Notes under the pieces: model-generated
The model's database searches: none
Told to the model about the DNA's origin: nothing
The model's input: the letters and a program-made list of their open reading frames with translations, nothing else
Assembly (NCBI RefSeq): GCF_003054965.1
Contig: NZ_MIES01000033.1
Location: 1-64,000, forward strand
Length of the DNA: 64,000 nt
Reading direction: 5' to 3'
Source: Saccharospirillum sp. MSK14-1
Lineage (GTDB): Bacteria; Pseudomonadota; Gammaproteobacteria; Pseudomonadales; Natronospirillaceae
Part shown: positions 25,391 to 34,314 of the stretch, one piece after another
Layout of the letters: the number at the start of each line of letters is the position of its first letter
Position numbering within the stretch: the first letter of the stretch is position 1
Translations under genes and position numbers: made by a program

Positions 25391-26974
25391 CGGATAAGCC
25401 ACCGCGGTCAGATGAGAACAGATACGCTGCAGATCGCGCAGGACGTCGATAAAAATCTGGGTCGCCAAGAGGTTTTCAGAATGGTGGCCGCCCAGATCAT
25501 CGAGGTGACTTTGCCGGGCTTGCAGAATGTCTTTGCGATACTGACGCTTCACATCCAACAGTTCCTGCGCGAGCTCAGCGCTGTCACTGGTAAAGACAGC
25601 CTGTGACAACCGGAACGCATCCACCAATTGATCATGCAGGTGATTCACCACCTTGGTTTGCTCTTCGTCAAAGCGAACGCCTTCCCGAATTTTATTGCGC
25701 GCCAGGTGCATCAGGCTTTCATCAATGATGTCGCCGATGTGTTCCAGGTTGGTCATAAAACTGATCAGTTCACGGTGTTGCTGCTGCTGACCGCTGTCCT
25801 CAATCGACAACACATAATTCAACGCTTCGCGGTGCAGGGCGTCGATGTCGTCGTCCATATCAGAAATCTGTTTTACCAGATCACGATCATCAAACGCATC
25901 GAGTGCGTTGTTGAGCATGCGGTAAACCAGCTCAGCAATATGCAGCGCTTCGTTGCGTGCGTTTGCCAGCGCCCGGCCGGGATTGCGAATGTCATCGATG
26001 GACAAATAAATGGGCCGGTCCTGCTGCTGCGACAGATCATTGTCCGCCGAATTCGAATTGCGCGCCGAGGTAAACAACGGCAACAGCAGCGGTAATATCG
26101 CAACCAGAATGAGTCCATTGAACAGGTTTAAACCCGAGTGTGCGACGACAATACCCAAGGCTCGCTCGGGCAGTAATTCCTGAATCAGATCGCCGCTGGA
26201 CATCAACGCCAGCAGGCCTAACGCCACCGCAAAAAAGCGAAAAATCAGATTGCCCAGCACCACCTGTCGGCCTGAGTCAGGCAGCGACCAGCCGCTGACC
26301 AATGCGGGCAAAGCACCGCCCAGGTTGGCGCCGAGCAGCAGATAGAAACCGGCGTCCATGGTGATGGAGCCGTCCTGAACGAACTGGGCAATGATCAGCA
26401 CCGCCGCCAGCGTGGAGTGAATCATCCAGGTGAACAAACCCATCAGGGTGATCGCCAGGGCAACGTCGCTTTCCACTTTATTGCTGATCAGTAAAAAGAC
26501 ATCGCTGGAACGCAGCAGGTAGGTCACGTCGCCAATCAGATCGAGCGACAGCAAGACCAGACCCAAACCGATTAAAATGCGGCCGCTGTGTTTCCAGGCA
26601 CGCGAGTAATTCAGTTTGAAACTGATAACGCCCGCCAGAATGATCGGCAAGGCCAGGGTGTTGAGGTCGAGGTTCAGTAATACCGCGGCCAGGCTGGCAC
26701 CAAACTCCGCGCCCAATACGGTGCCCAAGGCGGCCATTAAGGTCAGCATGCCAGTGGCACTGAAGGATGCGACCATCAACACTACGGCAGTAGACGACTG
26801 CAACATAAAGGCGGTCAATGCGCCGGTAATAAACGCCTTGCCACGATTGCTGGTGGTGCGGCGCAGCAATCGTTCCAGCCGATTGCCGAGCAGCCGGGCA
26901 AAGCCGGTCTGCACCATGCGAATGCCCCACAGCAGCAACGCGACCGCACCGGCCAGTTCGATTAATACCATCAT
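25367..26974 (-). CDS. Na/Pi cotransporter with C-terminal PhoU domain
   Basis: A 535-residue membrane protein of the NptA/YjbB type. The N-terminal two thirds are about eight hydrophobic helices with the two QSS-type repeats of the family (MLQSSTAVVLM near residue 60 and MIHSTLAAVLII near 190). From about residue 340 there is a cytoplasmic PhoU-like helical domain rich in Asp/Glu/His. E. coli YjbB exports phosphate. As the last gene of the ugpBAEC-ugpQ operon it could export, or buffer, phosphate released from glycerol phosphates. It overlaps the HAD gene by 4 bp. The C-terminal six codons lie in a tandem repeat. Confidence 0.88.
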   Translation of the reverse strand: MMVLIELAGAVALLLWGIRMVQTGFARLLGNRLERLLRRTTSNRGKAFITGALTAFMLQSSTAVVLMVASFSATGMLTLMAALGTVLGAEFGASLAAVLLNLDLNTLALPIILAGVISFKLNYSRAWKHSGRILIGLGLVLLSLDLIGDVTYLLRSSDVFLLISNKVESDVALAITLMGLFTWMIHSTLAAVLIIAQFVQDGSITMDAGFYLLLGANLGGALPALVSGWSLPDSGRQVVLGNLIFRFFAVALGLLALMSSGDLIQELLPERALGIVVAHSGLNLFNGLILVAILPLLLPLFTSARNSNSADNDLSQQQDRPIYLSIDDIRNPGRALANARNEALHIAELVYRMLNNALDAFDDRDLVKQISDMDDDIDALHREALNYVLSIEDSGQQQQHRELISFMTNLEHIGDIIDESLMHLARNKIREGVRFDEEQTKVVNHLHDQLVDAFRLSQAVFTSDSAELAQELLDVKRQYRKDILQARQSHLDDLGGHHSENLLATQIFIDVLRDLQRICSHLTAVAYPVLQRRRD

Positions 26975-27753
26975 CCTTGACGATCCCTCAGATTGCTCAG
27001 CCAGGCATTGGCCATTTCCACAAAACCGACGCCCGCTTTGCCCTGGGTTAACTGTTTCGGCTGGTGGGCCATGCCATCCAGATGCGGCACGATGTTGGCG
27101 ACGCCGACGCTGTTGGGAAAGGCTTCGAACATGGGTTCGTCGTTGGGTGCGTCACCGATAAATAACACCTGTTCCTGAGCCGTCGCTTCATCGAGTGAAA
27201 AAACCTCACGCAATAAGCGTTTGGCCATGGCGGCTTTATTGAAGTCACCGCGCCAGACGTTGATGTGTATGGAACTGCACTTGGCCTGATAACCGGCAGC
27301 GGTAAAAGCGGTGCACAGCTGATCGGCCTGAGCCTTGGTCAGGTGCGCGTCCTGACGGTAATCGATGGCGACATCGACCCAGCGCAGTGGCTGGTCTTTG
27401 GCCAGCGCCACATCGAACGACAACGACAGCGTTTTGAGTGTCTCTAATATAGCCGACTGGTCGGCGCGGTGCTGTTCAGCGCTATCCCAGAAATGCCATT
27501 CCACAGAGCCGTTGGCGGTGCGCAAACCATAGAAAGCGCCGCCTTCACCGACCACAGCAGCCACCGGCCAGGTGCGCAGAATCATGTCGCACCAACCGGC
27601 ACAGCCGCCGGTAATGGGCACTACTGAAACGCCAGCGTCGGCCAGTTGGCAAAGCGCAGTGTAGGTTTCGGGAGACAGACGACCTTGAGTGGTCAGGGTG
27701 TCGTCGACATCGGTCAGCAGCAGCGTCAGCGGCGAGTAATCCAGATTGGTCAT
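26971..27753 (-). CDS. HAD-superfamily hydrolase (Cof/sugar-phosphatase type)
   Basis: A 260-residue haloacid dehalogenase-type phosphatase. Motif I is LLTDVDDTLTTQG, with nucleophile and acid/base Asp (DVD); motif II lies around VVPITGG; motif IV is FIGDAPNDEPMFE. The large inserted cap domain between motifs II and III marks the IIB subfamily, which acts on sugar phosphates and related compounds. It overlaps both neighbours by 4 bp in an operon with Ugp uptake and a phosphate transporter, so glycerol-3-phosphate or a related phosphate ester is a reasonable, unproven substrate. Confidence 0.85.
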   Translation of the reverse strand: MTNLDYSPLTLLLTDVDDTLTTQGRLSPETYTALCQLADAGVSVVPITGGCAGWCDMILRTWPVAAVVGEGGAFYGLRTANGSVEWHFWDSAEQHRADQSAILETLKTLSLSFDVALAKDQPLRWVDVAIDYRQDAHLTKAQADQLCTAFTAAGYQAKCSSIHINVWRGDFNKAAMAKRLLREVFSLDEATAQEQVLFIGDAPNDEPMFEAFPNSVGVANIVPHLDGMAHQPKQLTQGKAGVGFVEMANAWLSNLRDRQG

Positions 27754-28517
27754 GCCGTCAGTTGAGCCTCGGTTTCAATAAGTTCCAGCGTCGATGGCAG
27801 TCGGTGGCGCACATCGTTACTGAGTTGGTCGGTGATAAACAGATCGATCTGGTCGAAGTCGACGACTCGCGCCAGCGCCTGGCGTTCCCATTTGGAGTGA
27901 TCTGCAATGAGCACACGGCGTCGAGCGTTGGCGATAATGGCTCGGCTGACGTCCGCTTCGCGCAGATCAAAATCCATGGCGCCACGGTTCGGATCCAGAC
28001 TGCCACAACCGATGATGCCATAGTCGGCACAAAAGTCGGCGAAGAAAGCGGTGGTGGCCGCGCCAACCACGTCGTCATCATTGTGCCGTAAATGGCCGCC
28101 GGAAACGATCACCTCGGTGTTATCGCTGTCGCATAACACCGACGCCACCTTCAGATTGTTGGTCAACACTTTACAGGGACGACCCATGAGCGCTCGGGCG
28201 ACAAACTCCATGGTGGTGCCAATACCAAGATGCACGGAGGCGTCATCGGGCAGGCGATCAGCCAGCGCTTTGGCAATGGCGCGCTTGGCCGGTGCGTTTA
28301 TCACCTGACGCGAGCTGAACGAGAGGTTTACGCTCGACGATGGCAAACTCACACCGCCATAACGTCGGCGCAACAAACCCGCTTCGCACAGCGGCGTAAG
28401 GTCGCGACGGATGGTTTGCGGCGTTAAATGAAAGGCCGCGGCGAGTGCCTCGACCTGAACGTGTTCTTCACGACGAACCCAATCGAGAATGCGCGCTTGC
28501 CGGTCGTTCAGTTTCAT
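27750..28517 (-). CDS. DeoR/GlpR-family regulator of the ugp operon
   Basis: A 255-residue DeoR-type repressor. The N-terminal HTH has MKLNDRQARILDWV and FHLTPQTIRRDLTPLCEAG; the C-terminal sensor domain has LGIGTTMEFVARAL and VLIADHSKWERQA. It resembles GlpR, whose effector is glycerol-3-phosphate. The ATG at 28517 overlaps the ugpQ stop as ATGA; an in-frame extension to 28568 is unlikely. TTCG-type palindromes upstream of ugpB look like GlpR-type operators, so autoregulation of the whole operon is likely. Confidence 0.88.
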   Translation of the reverse strand: MKLNDRQARILDWVRREEHVQVEALAAAFHLTPQTIRRDLTPLCEAGLLRRRYGGVSLPSSSVNLSFSSRQVINAPAKRAIAKALADRLPDDASVHLGIGTTMEFVARALMGRPCKVLTNNLKVASVLCDSDNTEVIVSGGHLRHNDDDVVGAATTAFFADFCADYGIIGCGSLDPNRGAMDFDLREADVSRAIIANARRRVLIADHSKWERQALARVVDFDQIDLFITDQLSNDVRHRLPSTLELIETEAQLTA

Positions 28518-29239
28518 GCCGGTTGGATGAGCGCCGGATCGTCCGTGATTAACCCATCGACACCCCAACGGCGCAGACGTTCGGCAGCTTCGGCGTCATT
28601 GACGGTGTAACAATACAGATCGTAGCCGGCGGCTTTAATCGCCTGAGCCTGGGTCTCGGTCAGATGATGATGATCGAGATTGATGCTGCTCAGTTCGAGA
28701 ATGCGCGCCACCTCCAGCCAGTTGTCGGGCAATTTCACCCAGAGGTGTCCGCGCAGCCATTGCGGTCGGGCGCGATGCAAACGCGATAAAATTTCGCCAT
28801 TGAAGCTGGTGATTAACAGACGCTTCTCGTCGTGCCAATGCGCATCGAGCACCTCGATGCAGCGTTCAGTAATGGCATCAATACTGAAGTCCGGGTAGTG
28901 TTTAATTTCCAGGTTCAGTCCCAGGCCCAAGTCGCGAATATGAATCAGCGCGGCTTCCAGGCTCGGCAAGCGTTCCGACTGATAAGCCGGACTGAAATGG
29001 CTGCCGACATCGAGGTCTTTAACCGATGCCCAGTCCCGATCGGCCAGCTTGCCTTGTGACGGTGTCAATCGGTCGAGGGTGCTGTCGTGAAACATCACCG
29101 CCGTGCCGTCACCGAGCAGGTTGGCGTCGATCTCGACCCACTCCAGACCCTGGTCGCGACTGAAGGTCATGGCGCCGAGGGTGTTTTCCGGTGCGCGTCG
29201 GGCGCAACCACGATGACCGATGATAGGGCTGGCAATCAT
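28514..29239 (-). CDS. ugpQ: Glycerophosphodiester phosphodiesterase
   Basis: A 241-residue GDPD-family enzyme that hydrolyses glycerophosphodiesters to sn-glycerol-3-phosphate and an alcohol. The family motif is complete: H and R in IGHRGCARRAPENT, E in VEIDANLLGDG and the second His in VMFHDSTLDRLT, plus NLEIKH. No signal peptide, so it acts in the cytoplasm on diesters imported by UgpBAEC. It overlaps ugpC and the regulator gene by 4 bp each. Confidence 0.93.
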   Translation of the reverse strand: MIASPIIGHRGCARRAPENTLGAMTFSRDQGLEWVEIDANLLGDGTAVMFHDSTLDRLTPSQGKLADRDWASVKDLDVGSHFSPAYQSERLPSLEAALIHIRDLGLGLNLEIKHYPDFSIDAITERCIEVLDAHWHDEKRLLITSFNGEILSRLHRARPQWLRGHLWVKLPDNWLEVARILELSSINLDHHHLTETQAQAIKAAGYDLYCYTVNDAEAAERLRRWGVDGLITDDPALIQPA

Positions 29240-30306
29240 GTAATTCTGAGCTCCGTTTGTGGGTCGAACAGGTGTAGCCGCTGGCGGTCAAAACGCAAGG
29301 GAATGCGTTCGCCACTGTGAAAACGGGCTTTGCCGGATTGCTCTGCCAGCACCAGAGTATCGGTGTCGGGGAAATTACCGTACAGCAGGGTGTCGGCGCC
29401 CAGCGGCTCAATGATCTCAACGCTCAGTGTAAAGTCCGATTGCTCCGGCGAACAGCTTTCCAGATGCTCCGGACGAAAACCGAGCATCACCTCACCGCTG
29501 TGATCGACCGCCTGTGGCAGTTCCAGTCGCTGACCGTTGGGCAGCACCAGCGTCGTCGGATTTTCCAGATGAGCGGTTAAAAAGTTCATCGCCGGTGAAC
29601 CGATAAAACCCGCCACAAAACGGCTGGCCGGTTGTTCGTAGAGCTCAATCGGCGGGCCGACTTGCTCAACCTTGCCGCCGTTCATCACCACCAGTCGATC
29701 AGCCAGCGTCATGGCTTCTACCTGATCGTGGGTGACATAAATGGCCGTGGTGCCAAAGCGTTGTTGCAGACGCTTAATTTCAATGCGCATCTGCACGCGC
29801 AGTTTGGCATCGAGGTTTGACAGCGGTTCATCAAACAAAAACACCTGCGGGTTGCGCACGATGGCGCGACCCATGGCCACGCGCTGACGCTGCCCACCGG
29901 ACAAGCGCGCTGGCTTGGCATCCAGCAGATGTTCGATGTCGAGCGTCTGGGCCGCTTCCCGTACTTTGCGGTCAATATCGGCGCGTGATTCGCCCCGGTT
30001 TTTTAAACCGTACGCCATGTTTTTATAGACCGTCATGTGCGGATAGAGCGCGTAGTTCTGAAACACCATGGCGATGTCGCGGTCGGCCGGCTCCAGATCA
30101 TTGACGCGCTGATCGCCAATGTGCAAATCGCCTGAACTGACGGTTTCCAGACCGGCGACCATGCGCAGGGTGGTCGATTTGCCACAGCCCGATGGGCCAA
30201 CCAGTACCAGAAATTCACCGTCGTTAATGTCGAGGTTCAAATCGTGCACGGCGGTGAAACCGTTCGGGTAAGTCTTGTTTAAATGAGTCAACGTTAAGCT
30301 GGCCAC
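29236..30306 (-). CDS. ugpC: Glycerol-3-phosphate ABC transporter ATP-binding protein
   Basis: A 356-residue MalK/UgpC-type ATPase. Walker A is GPSGCGKST, the signature LSGGQRQRVAMGRA, Walker B VFLFDEPLSNLD and the switch His is in VTHDQVEAM. A C-terminal TOBE regulatory domain follows from about 240. It energises uptake of glycerol-3-phosphate and glycerophosphodiesters together with UgpA and UgpE. Starts 9 bp after ugpE. Confidence 0.93.
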   Translation of the reverse strand: MASLTLTHLNKTYPNGFTAVHDLNLDINDGEFLVLVGPSGCGKSTTLRMVAGLETVSSGDLHIGDQRVNDLEPADRDIAMVFQNYALYPHMTVYKNMAYGLKNRGESRADIDRKVREAAQTLDIEHLLDAKPARLSGGQRQRVAMGRAIVRNPQVFLFDEPLSNLDAKLRVQMRIEIKRLQQRFGTTAIYVTHDQVEAMTLADRLVVMNGGKVEQVGPPIELYEQPASRFVAGFIGSPAMNFLTAHLENPTTLVLPNGQRLELPQAVDHSGEVMLGFRPEHLESCSPEQSDFTLSVEIIEPLGADTLLYGNFPDTDTLVLAEQSGKARFHSGERIPLRFDRQRLHLFDPQTELRIT

Positions 30307-30315
30307 AGTGTCCCC

Positions 30316-31164
30316 TTACTTTTCCTGTTCAATCAGGCCTTTGACAAATAATTTTTGCATCGCCAGTACGACAATCACCGGTGGCAGCATGGCCAGAATG
30401 GTGGTGGTCATAATGAGGTTCCAAGGAATCAAACCGTTGTCGGAGGTCATCAGACGTTTAATGGCCATCACAATGGTGTAGTACTGCTCGTCGGTGGTGA
30501 TCAGCAACGGCCACAAATACTGGTTCCAGCCGTAGATGAATAAGATGACGAAAAGCGCCGCGATGTTATTGGCCGACAGCGGCAGCAGAATGTCTTTAAA
30601 AAACCGGATGGGTCCGGCGCCATCGATGCGGGCGGCTTCGAGCAGCGAATCGGGTACCGACATAAAAAACTGTCGGAATAAAAACGTCGCCGTTGCACTG
30701 GCAATTAAGGGAATGGTTAAACCGGCGTAGCTGTTCAGCAGCCCTAAATTCGCGACCACTTCGTAGGTCGGCAGAATACGAACCTCGACCGGCAACATCA
30801 GGGTAATAAAGATCAACCAGAAGCACAGCTGACGACCGGGAAAGCGGAAATACACAATGGCGTAGGCCGACATCATGGAGATGACAATCTTGCCCACGGC
30901 AATGACCATCGCCATGACAAAGCTGTTCCACAGCATGCGCGTGGCCGATACCGATACACCCAGTCCGCCGTCGTTACTCAACACGGCGACCAGGTTAGTC
31001 ACCGCCTGATCACCAAACCACAGCGGCAAAATACCGGAAACAAAGGCACTGGTCGGGTGGGTTGCTGCCACCAGAGCCACCCAGATGGGCAAGCTGATCA
31101 CCGCGATGCCAAGCCACAATAAAATGTGACGCGTCAGCGTCAGCCAGGGTCTGTTTTCAACCAT
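30316..31164 (-). CDS. ugpE: Glycerol-3-phosphate ABC transporter permease UgpE
   Basis: A 282-residue MalG-type inner-membrane permease with six predicted helices. The EAA coupling loop reads EAARIDGAGPIRFFKDILLP. Paired with UgpA in the importer. The start overlaps the ugpA stop by one base, a translational-coupling arrangement. Confidence 0.92.
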   Translation of the reverse strand: MVENRPWLTLTRHILLWLGIAVISLPIWVALVAATHPTSAFVSGILPLWFGDQAVTNLVAVLSNDGGLGVSVSATRMLWNSFVMAMVIAVGKIVISMMSAYAIVYFRFPGRQLCFWLIFITLMLPVEVRILPTYEVVANLGLLNSYAGLTIPLIASATATFLFRQFFMSVPDSLLEAARIDGAGPIRFFKDILLPLSANNIAALFVILFIYGWNQYLWPLLITTDEQYYTIVMAIKRLMTSDNGLIPWNLIMTTTILAMLPPVIVVLAMQKLFVKGLIEQEK

Positions 31165-32045
31165 CAGTATTGCACCTTCTTCTCAACGTATCGGAACTGC
31201 ACCACGGTCAGGGTGATGACGATGACCATCAGCAACACCGACTGCGCGGAAGAAGAACCCAGGTCCAGACCGATAAAGCCGTCTTCGAATACTTTATAAA
31301 CCAGCGTCTTGGTGGAATTGCCGGGGCCGCCTTGAGTGGTGGCGTGAATCACCGCGAAGGTTTCAAAAAAGGCGTACACCACGTTCACCACCAGCAGGAA
31401 AAAAGCAGTGGGTGACAGCAACGGAAAAACGATCTGCCAGAAGCGCCGGAACGGACGCGCGCCATCGATGGCCGCCGCTTCAATGAGAGAGCGTGGAATG
31501 GCCTGCAGACCGGCGATGAAGAAAATAAAGTTGTAACTGAACTGCTTCCACACCGAAGCGATGATCACCAGAATATTGGCCTCAACGGAGTTCGCCAGAT
31601 GATTCCATTGATAACCGACTTTGCTCAGCCAGAACGGTAATAAACCAATGCTGGGGCTGAACAACATCAGCCACAAAACGGCAGCAACGACCGGGGCAAC
31701 GGCGTAGGGCCAGATCAACAGTGTCTGGTAAAAGCGCGACCCGCGGATGACTTTATCGGCCATGGCTGCGAGCAGTAACGCCAACGCCATGCCGACGAAG
31801 GCGACCCAAAAACTGAACACAGCGGTAACGCGAATGGAGGTCCAGTATTCGGGGTCGGATAACAAATAAATAAAGTTTTCGAACCAGACGAATTCGGTGC
31901 TGAAGCCAAAGGCGTCTTCGACTAGAAACGATTGATACAACGCCTGGCCGGCTGGCCAGATAAAAAACACCAGGGTGATGATCAACTGCGGGGCAACTAA
32001 TACATACGGCAGCAGTCGATGTTGAAAAACGCTCTTGTCATGCAT
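31164..32045 (-). CDS. ugpA: Glycerol-3-phosphate ABC transporter permease UgpA
   Basis: A 293-residue MalF-type inner-membrane permease with six predicted helices and the EAA loop [20 protein letters not shown]. It begins [22 protein letters not shown] after a short cytoplasmic leader, typical of UgpA. It is separated from ugpB by 99 bp containing two strong hairpins. Confidence 0.92.
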   Translation of the reverse strand: MHDKSVFQHRLLPYVLVAPQLIITLVFFIWPAGQALYQSFLVEDAFGFSTEFVWFENFIYLLSDPEYWTSIRVTAVFSFWVAFVGMALALLLAAMADKVIRGSRFYQTLLIWPYAVAPVVAAVLWLMLFSPSIGLLPFWLSKVGYQWNHLANSVEANILVIIASVWKQFSYNFIFFIAGLQAIPRSLIEAAAIDGARPFRRFWQIVFPLLSPTAFFLLVVNVVYAFFETFAVIHATTQGGPGNSTKTLVYKVFEDGFIGLDLGSSSAQSVLLMVIVITLTVVQFRYVEKKVQY

Positions 32046-32079
32046 GGGTGAAACCCGGCTTGAAACCCATCGAAAAAGA

Positions 32080-32132
32080 CACGGCCGGAGGCCCGGCCGT
32101 GTGTGAAATCAGGCGATGAGGGCATCGCCTGA
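32080..32132 (-). other. Double hairpin between ugpB and ugpA
   Basis: Two perfect stem-loops stand side by side: CACGGCCGG/CCGGCCGTG (9 bp, 32080-32101) and TCAGGCGATG/CATCGCCTGA (10 bp, 32109-32132), both with 4-base loops. No T tract follows. They sit directly downstream of the binding-protein gene, where such structures protect the upstream message and let ugpB accumulate above the permease genes. Confidence 0.7.
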
Positions 32133-32144
32133 TGAGCCCACGAG

Positions 32145-33443
32145 TTAACGGTTGGCGCGTTCGAAACGACGCAGCTGTTCGTTGCTGCGGCGAGCGGCGC
32201 GGTTCAGCGCACGCTCAGCGCTGGCGTCACCGTTCCAGACCGATTCCAGCGCTTCGTCGATAATGCCGCGAATTTGCGGGAAATTACCCAGACGCAGGCC
32301 GCGTGAATTGGCGGTCGGTGCCACGGACGTCATCTGGTTAATGGCGACATCGGTGCCGGGGTTGTTGGCGTAAAAACCCTGTTCTTTCGTCAGCTCAACC
32401 GCCGCATAGGTAATGGGCAGGTAGCCGGAGAACTGGTGCCAGTCGGCCTGAACGTCTGGCTGTGACAGGTATTCAAAGAAACGGGCAACGGCCGGGTAGT
32501 GGTCGTCGTCCTGGCCGCGCAGTGTCCACAAGGTGGCGCCACCGATGATGGTGTTTTGCGGCTGGTCGATCTGGCTTTCCCAGTAGGGCAACTGGCTCAC
32601 GCCGAACTCGAAATCGGTGTTGGCGCGCACACCGGCGTAACCGGCTGACGATTCGGTGTACATGGCGCATTCACCGCTGTAGAAACGCGAAGAACCTTCG
32701 CTGGTACGACCGGAATAACTGAAGATGCCACTGTCATGCCATTGCGCCATCTGATCGATGTGTGCGATCTGCACGTCGCCGTTGAATTCTACTTCGGTGT
32801 CCAGACCGGCAAAGCCATTGTCATTGGTCGCGAACGGAACGTTATGACGCGCCGACAGGTTTTCCAGATGAATCCAGGATTGCCACGCCGTGGTGAAACC
32901 GCAGTCGTAACCGGCGTCGAGAATCGCCTGACCAAAGGTGTTCATTTCTTCCCAGGTTTTCGGACCACGGTCGGGCAGACCGGCGGCGTCGAACGCTGCT
33001 TTGTTGTAGTACAGAACCGGCGTTGAGGAGTTGAACGGCATGGACAACATGTTGCCGTTTTCATCGGCGTAGTAGCCGGTGACGGTGCTCAGGTAAGCGC
33101 TCTGGTCGAAACCATTGCTGTACTCTTCCATTAACTGGTACACCGGATAGATCGCCCCTTCGGCGGCCATCATGGTGGCGGTACCAACTTCGTAAACCTG
33201 AACGATGTCGGGTTGTTCGCCCGAACGGAAGGCCGCGATGGCACCGGTCATGGTTTCGCTGTAGTTGCCGCGGTAGCTGGCATTGACAACAACATCGTCT
33301 TGAGAGGCATTAAAGTCGGCCACCATGGCATCGACTTTTTCACCCAGGGCGCCGCCCATGGCGTGCCAGAATTCAATTTCGGTAGCGGCCTGAACCTGAC
33401 CGATACCAGCGGCAACAGACAGTGCAAGAAGCGTCTTCTTCAT
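32145..33443 (-). CDS. ugpB: Glycerol-3-phosphate ABC transporter substrate-binding protein
   Basis: A 432-residue family-1 extracellular solute-binding protein. The signal peptide is MKKTLLALSVAAGIGQVQA, and the mature protein begins ATEIEFWHAMGGALGEKVDAM, the N-terminal motif of UgpB. WHAMGG and the tract PFNSSTPVLYYNK match family regions that contact the phosphate ester. First gene of the leftward ugpBAEC-ugpQ-deoR-HAD-Na/Pi operon; its upstream region holds GlpR-like palindromes. Confidence 0.93.
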   Translation of the reverse strand: MKKTLLALSVAAGIGQVQAATEIEFWHAMGGALGEKVDAMVADFNASQDDVVVNASYRGNYSETMTGAIAAFRSGEQPDIVQVYEVGTATMMAAEGAIYPVYQLMEEYSNGFDQSAYLSTVTGYYADENGNMLSMPFNSSTPVLYYNKAAFDAAGLPDRGPKTWEEMNTFGQAILDAGYDCGFTTAWQSWIHLENLSARHNVPFATNDNGFAGLDTEVEFNGDVQIAHIDQMAQWHDSGIFSYSGRTSEGSSRFYSGECAMYTESSAGYAGVRANTDFEFGVSQLPYWESQIDQPQNTIIGGATLWTLRGQDDDHYPAVARFFEYLSQPDVQADWHQFSGYLPITYAAVELTKEQGFYANNPGTDVAINQMTSVAPTANSRGLRLGNFPQIRGIIDEALESVWNGDASAERALNRAARRSNEQLRRFERANR

Positions 33444-33475
33444 GAGGTCTTAGATCCTTTCATTGGCGGGTTATT

Positions 33476-33483
33476 GTTCGAAC
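33476..33483. promoter_or_regulatory. GTTCGAAC palindrome close to the ugpB start
   Basis: A perfect 8-bp palindrome within ATTGTTCGAACGAAT, 33 bp before the ugpB start codon. Its half-site (GTTCG) repeats that of the longer palindrome at 33599. Possible second site for the DeoR/GlpR-type regulator of this operon. Confidence 0.35.
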
Positions 33484-33598
33484 GAATCCCGACAGCATGG
33501 GTAAACCGAGTCGCGGCCGTGGCGCCGTTCGTTTAATTCGCAGCCCACCTTAGGTGGCTTCTATTGCAGTGCGTTGACAGTTCCATTGCGCTTTTATG

Positions 33599-33612
33599 TG
33601 TTCGATCGAACA
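33599..33612. promoter_or_regulatory. GlpR-like operator TGTTCGATCGAACA
   Basis: A perfect 14-bp palindrome in the 252-bp gap between ugpB and the DUF305 gene. It resembles known GlpR operators, which consist of TGTTCG and CGAACA half-sites, and the operon encodes a GlpR-like protein. It lies 156 bp upstream of ugpB and 84 bp upstream of the divergent DUF305 gene. Confidence 0.5.
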
Positions 33613-33695
33613 TTTTGCGGCGCCGGTCGCATCGGAACTGCCTGGCGCATCCGGTACAATGCCCGGGTTCATCGGTTAGGGTTTAGGAGAGAGTG

Positions 33696-34304
33696 ATGAA
33701 AAGAGTCATCGGGGTATGGTTGGTGTTAATGGTCAGCGCAGGGTCGGCGATGGCCGAGGTGTCAGCCGAGGCTTCATTGCAGGCAGCGCGGTCTGAATTA
33801 ATGAGCGCAGTGTTTGACGTTGAGTTAAGCGGCGATGCCGATTTCGATTTTTCACAACTGATGGTGACGCACCAAAGCGCCGGTGTGCAGATGGCGCAGC
33901 GCATTGCGGATCAAACGGACGACGAACGACTCAGTCGGGTTGCTGAACTGATTGTCGAAAAACACCGCGATGACATCGAAGCCTTTAACACCTGGCTGGG
34001 TCGCTACGACGAAGCCAACCCGGACGCTGATGCCACGCAAATTCGCGAAACCTATCAGACGGTACTCGATGAATTCGCGGAGGATCGTGATGAATTTCAG
34101 GTGGGTGAGGACGCCGAAGCCCGTTTTGCCAATGCCATGATCTGGCATCACGAGCTGACGGTCAGCCTGGGTCAGGTGATGCTGAACCACAGTGTCGATG
34201 CGCAACTGCGGATTTTAGCCGGCGATGTGGTGCGTGAAGCCAACCGGGACATCGCCGAGCTGCGCAATTGGATGCAAACCCGTAATCTGGACAGCAACCC
34301 CTAG
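33696..34304 (+). CDS. DUF305-family periplasmic protein
   Basis: About 202 residues, with a signal peptide ending at GSAMA-EVS. The mature part has the DUF305 pattern twice in helical, ferritin-like form: LMVTHQSAGVQMAQRI (about 52-67) and MIWHHELTVSLGQVML (about 148-163). DUF305 proteins are predicted helical bundles often linked with metal handling, but without an established reaction. ATG chosen 8 bp after AGGAGAG. Divergent from ugpB; tail to tail with the small ORF at 34315. Confidence 0.8.
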   Translation: MKRVIGVWLVLMVSAGSAMAEVSAEASLQAARSELMSAVFDVELSGDADFDFSQLMVTHQSAGVQMAQRIADQTDDERLSRVAELIVEKHRDDIEAFNTWLGRYDEANPDADATQIRETYQTVLDEFAEDRDEFQVGEDAEARFANAMIWHHELTVSLGQVMLNHSVDAQLRILAGDVVREANRDIAELRNWMQTRNLDSNP

Positions 34305-34314
34305 CGGTGTTGGC

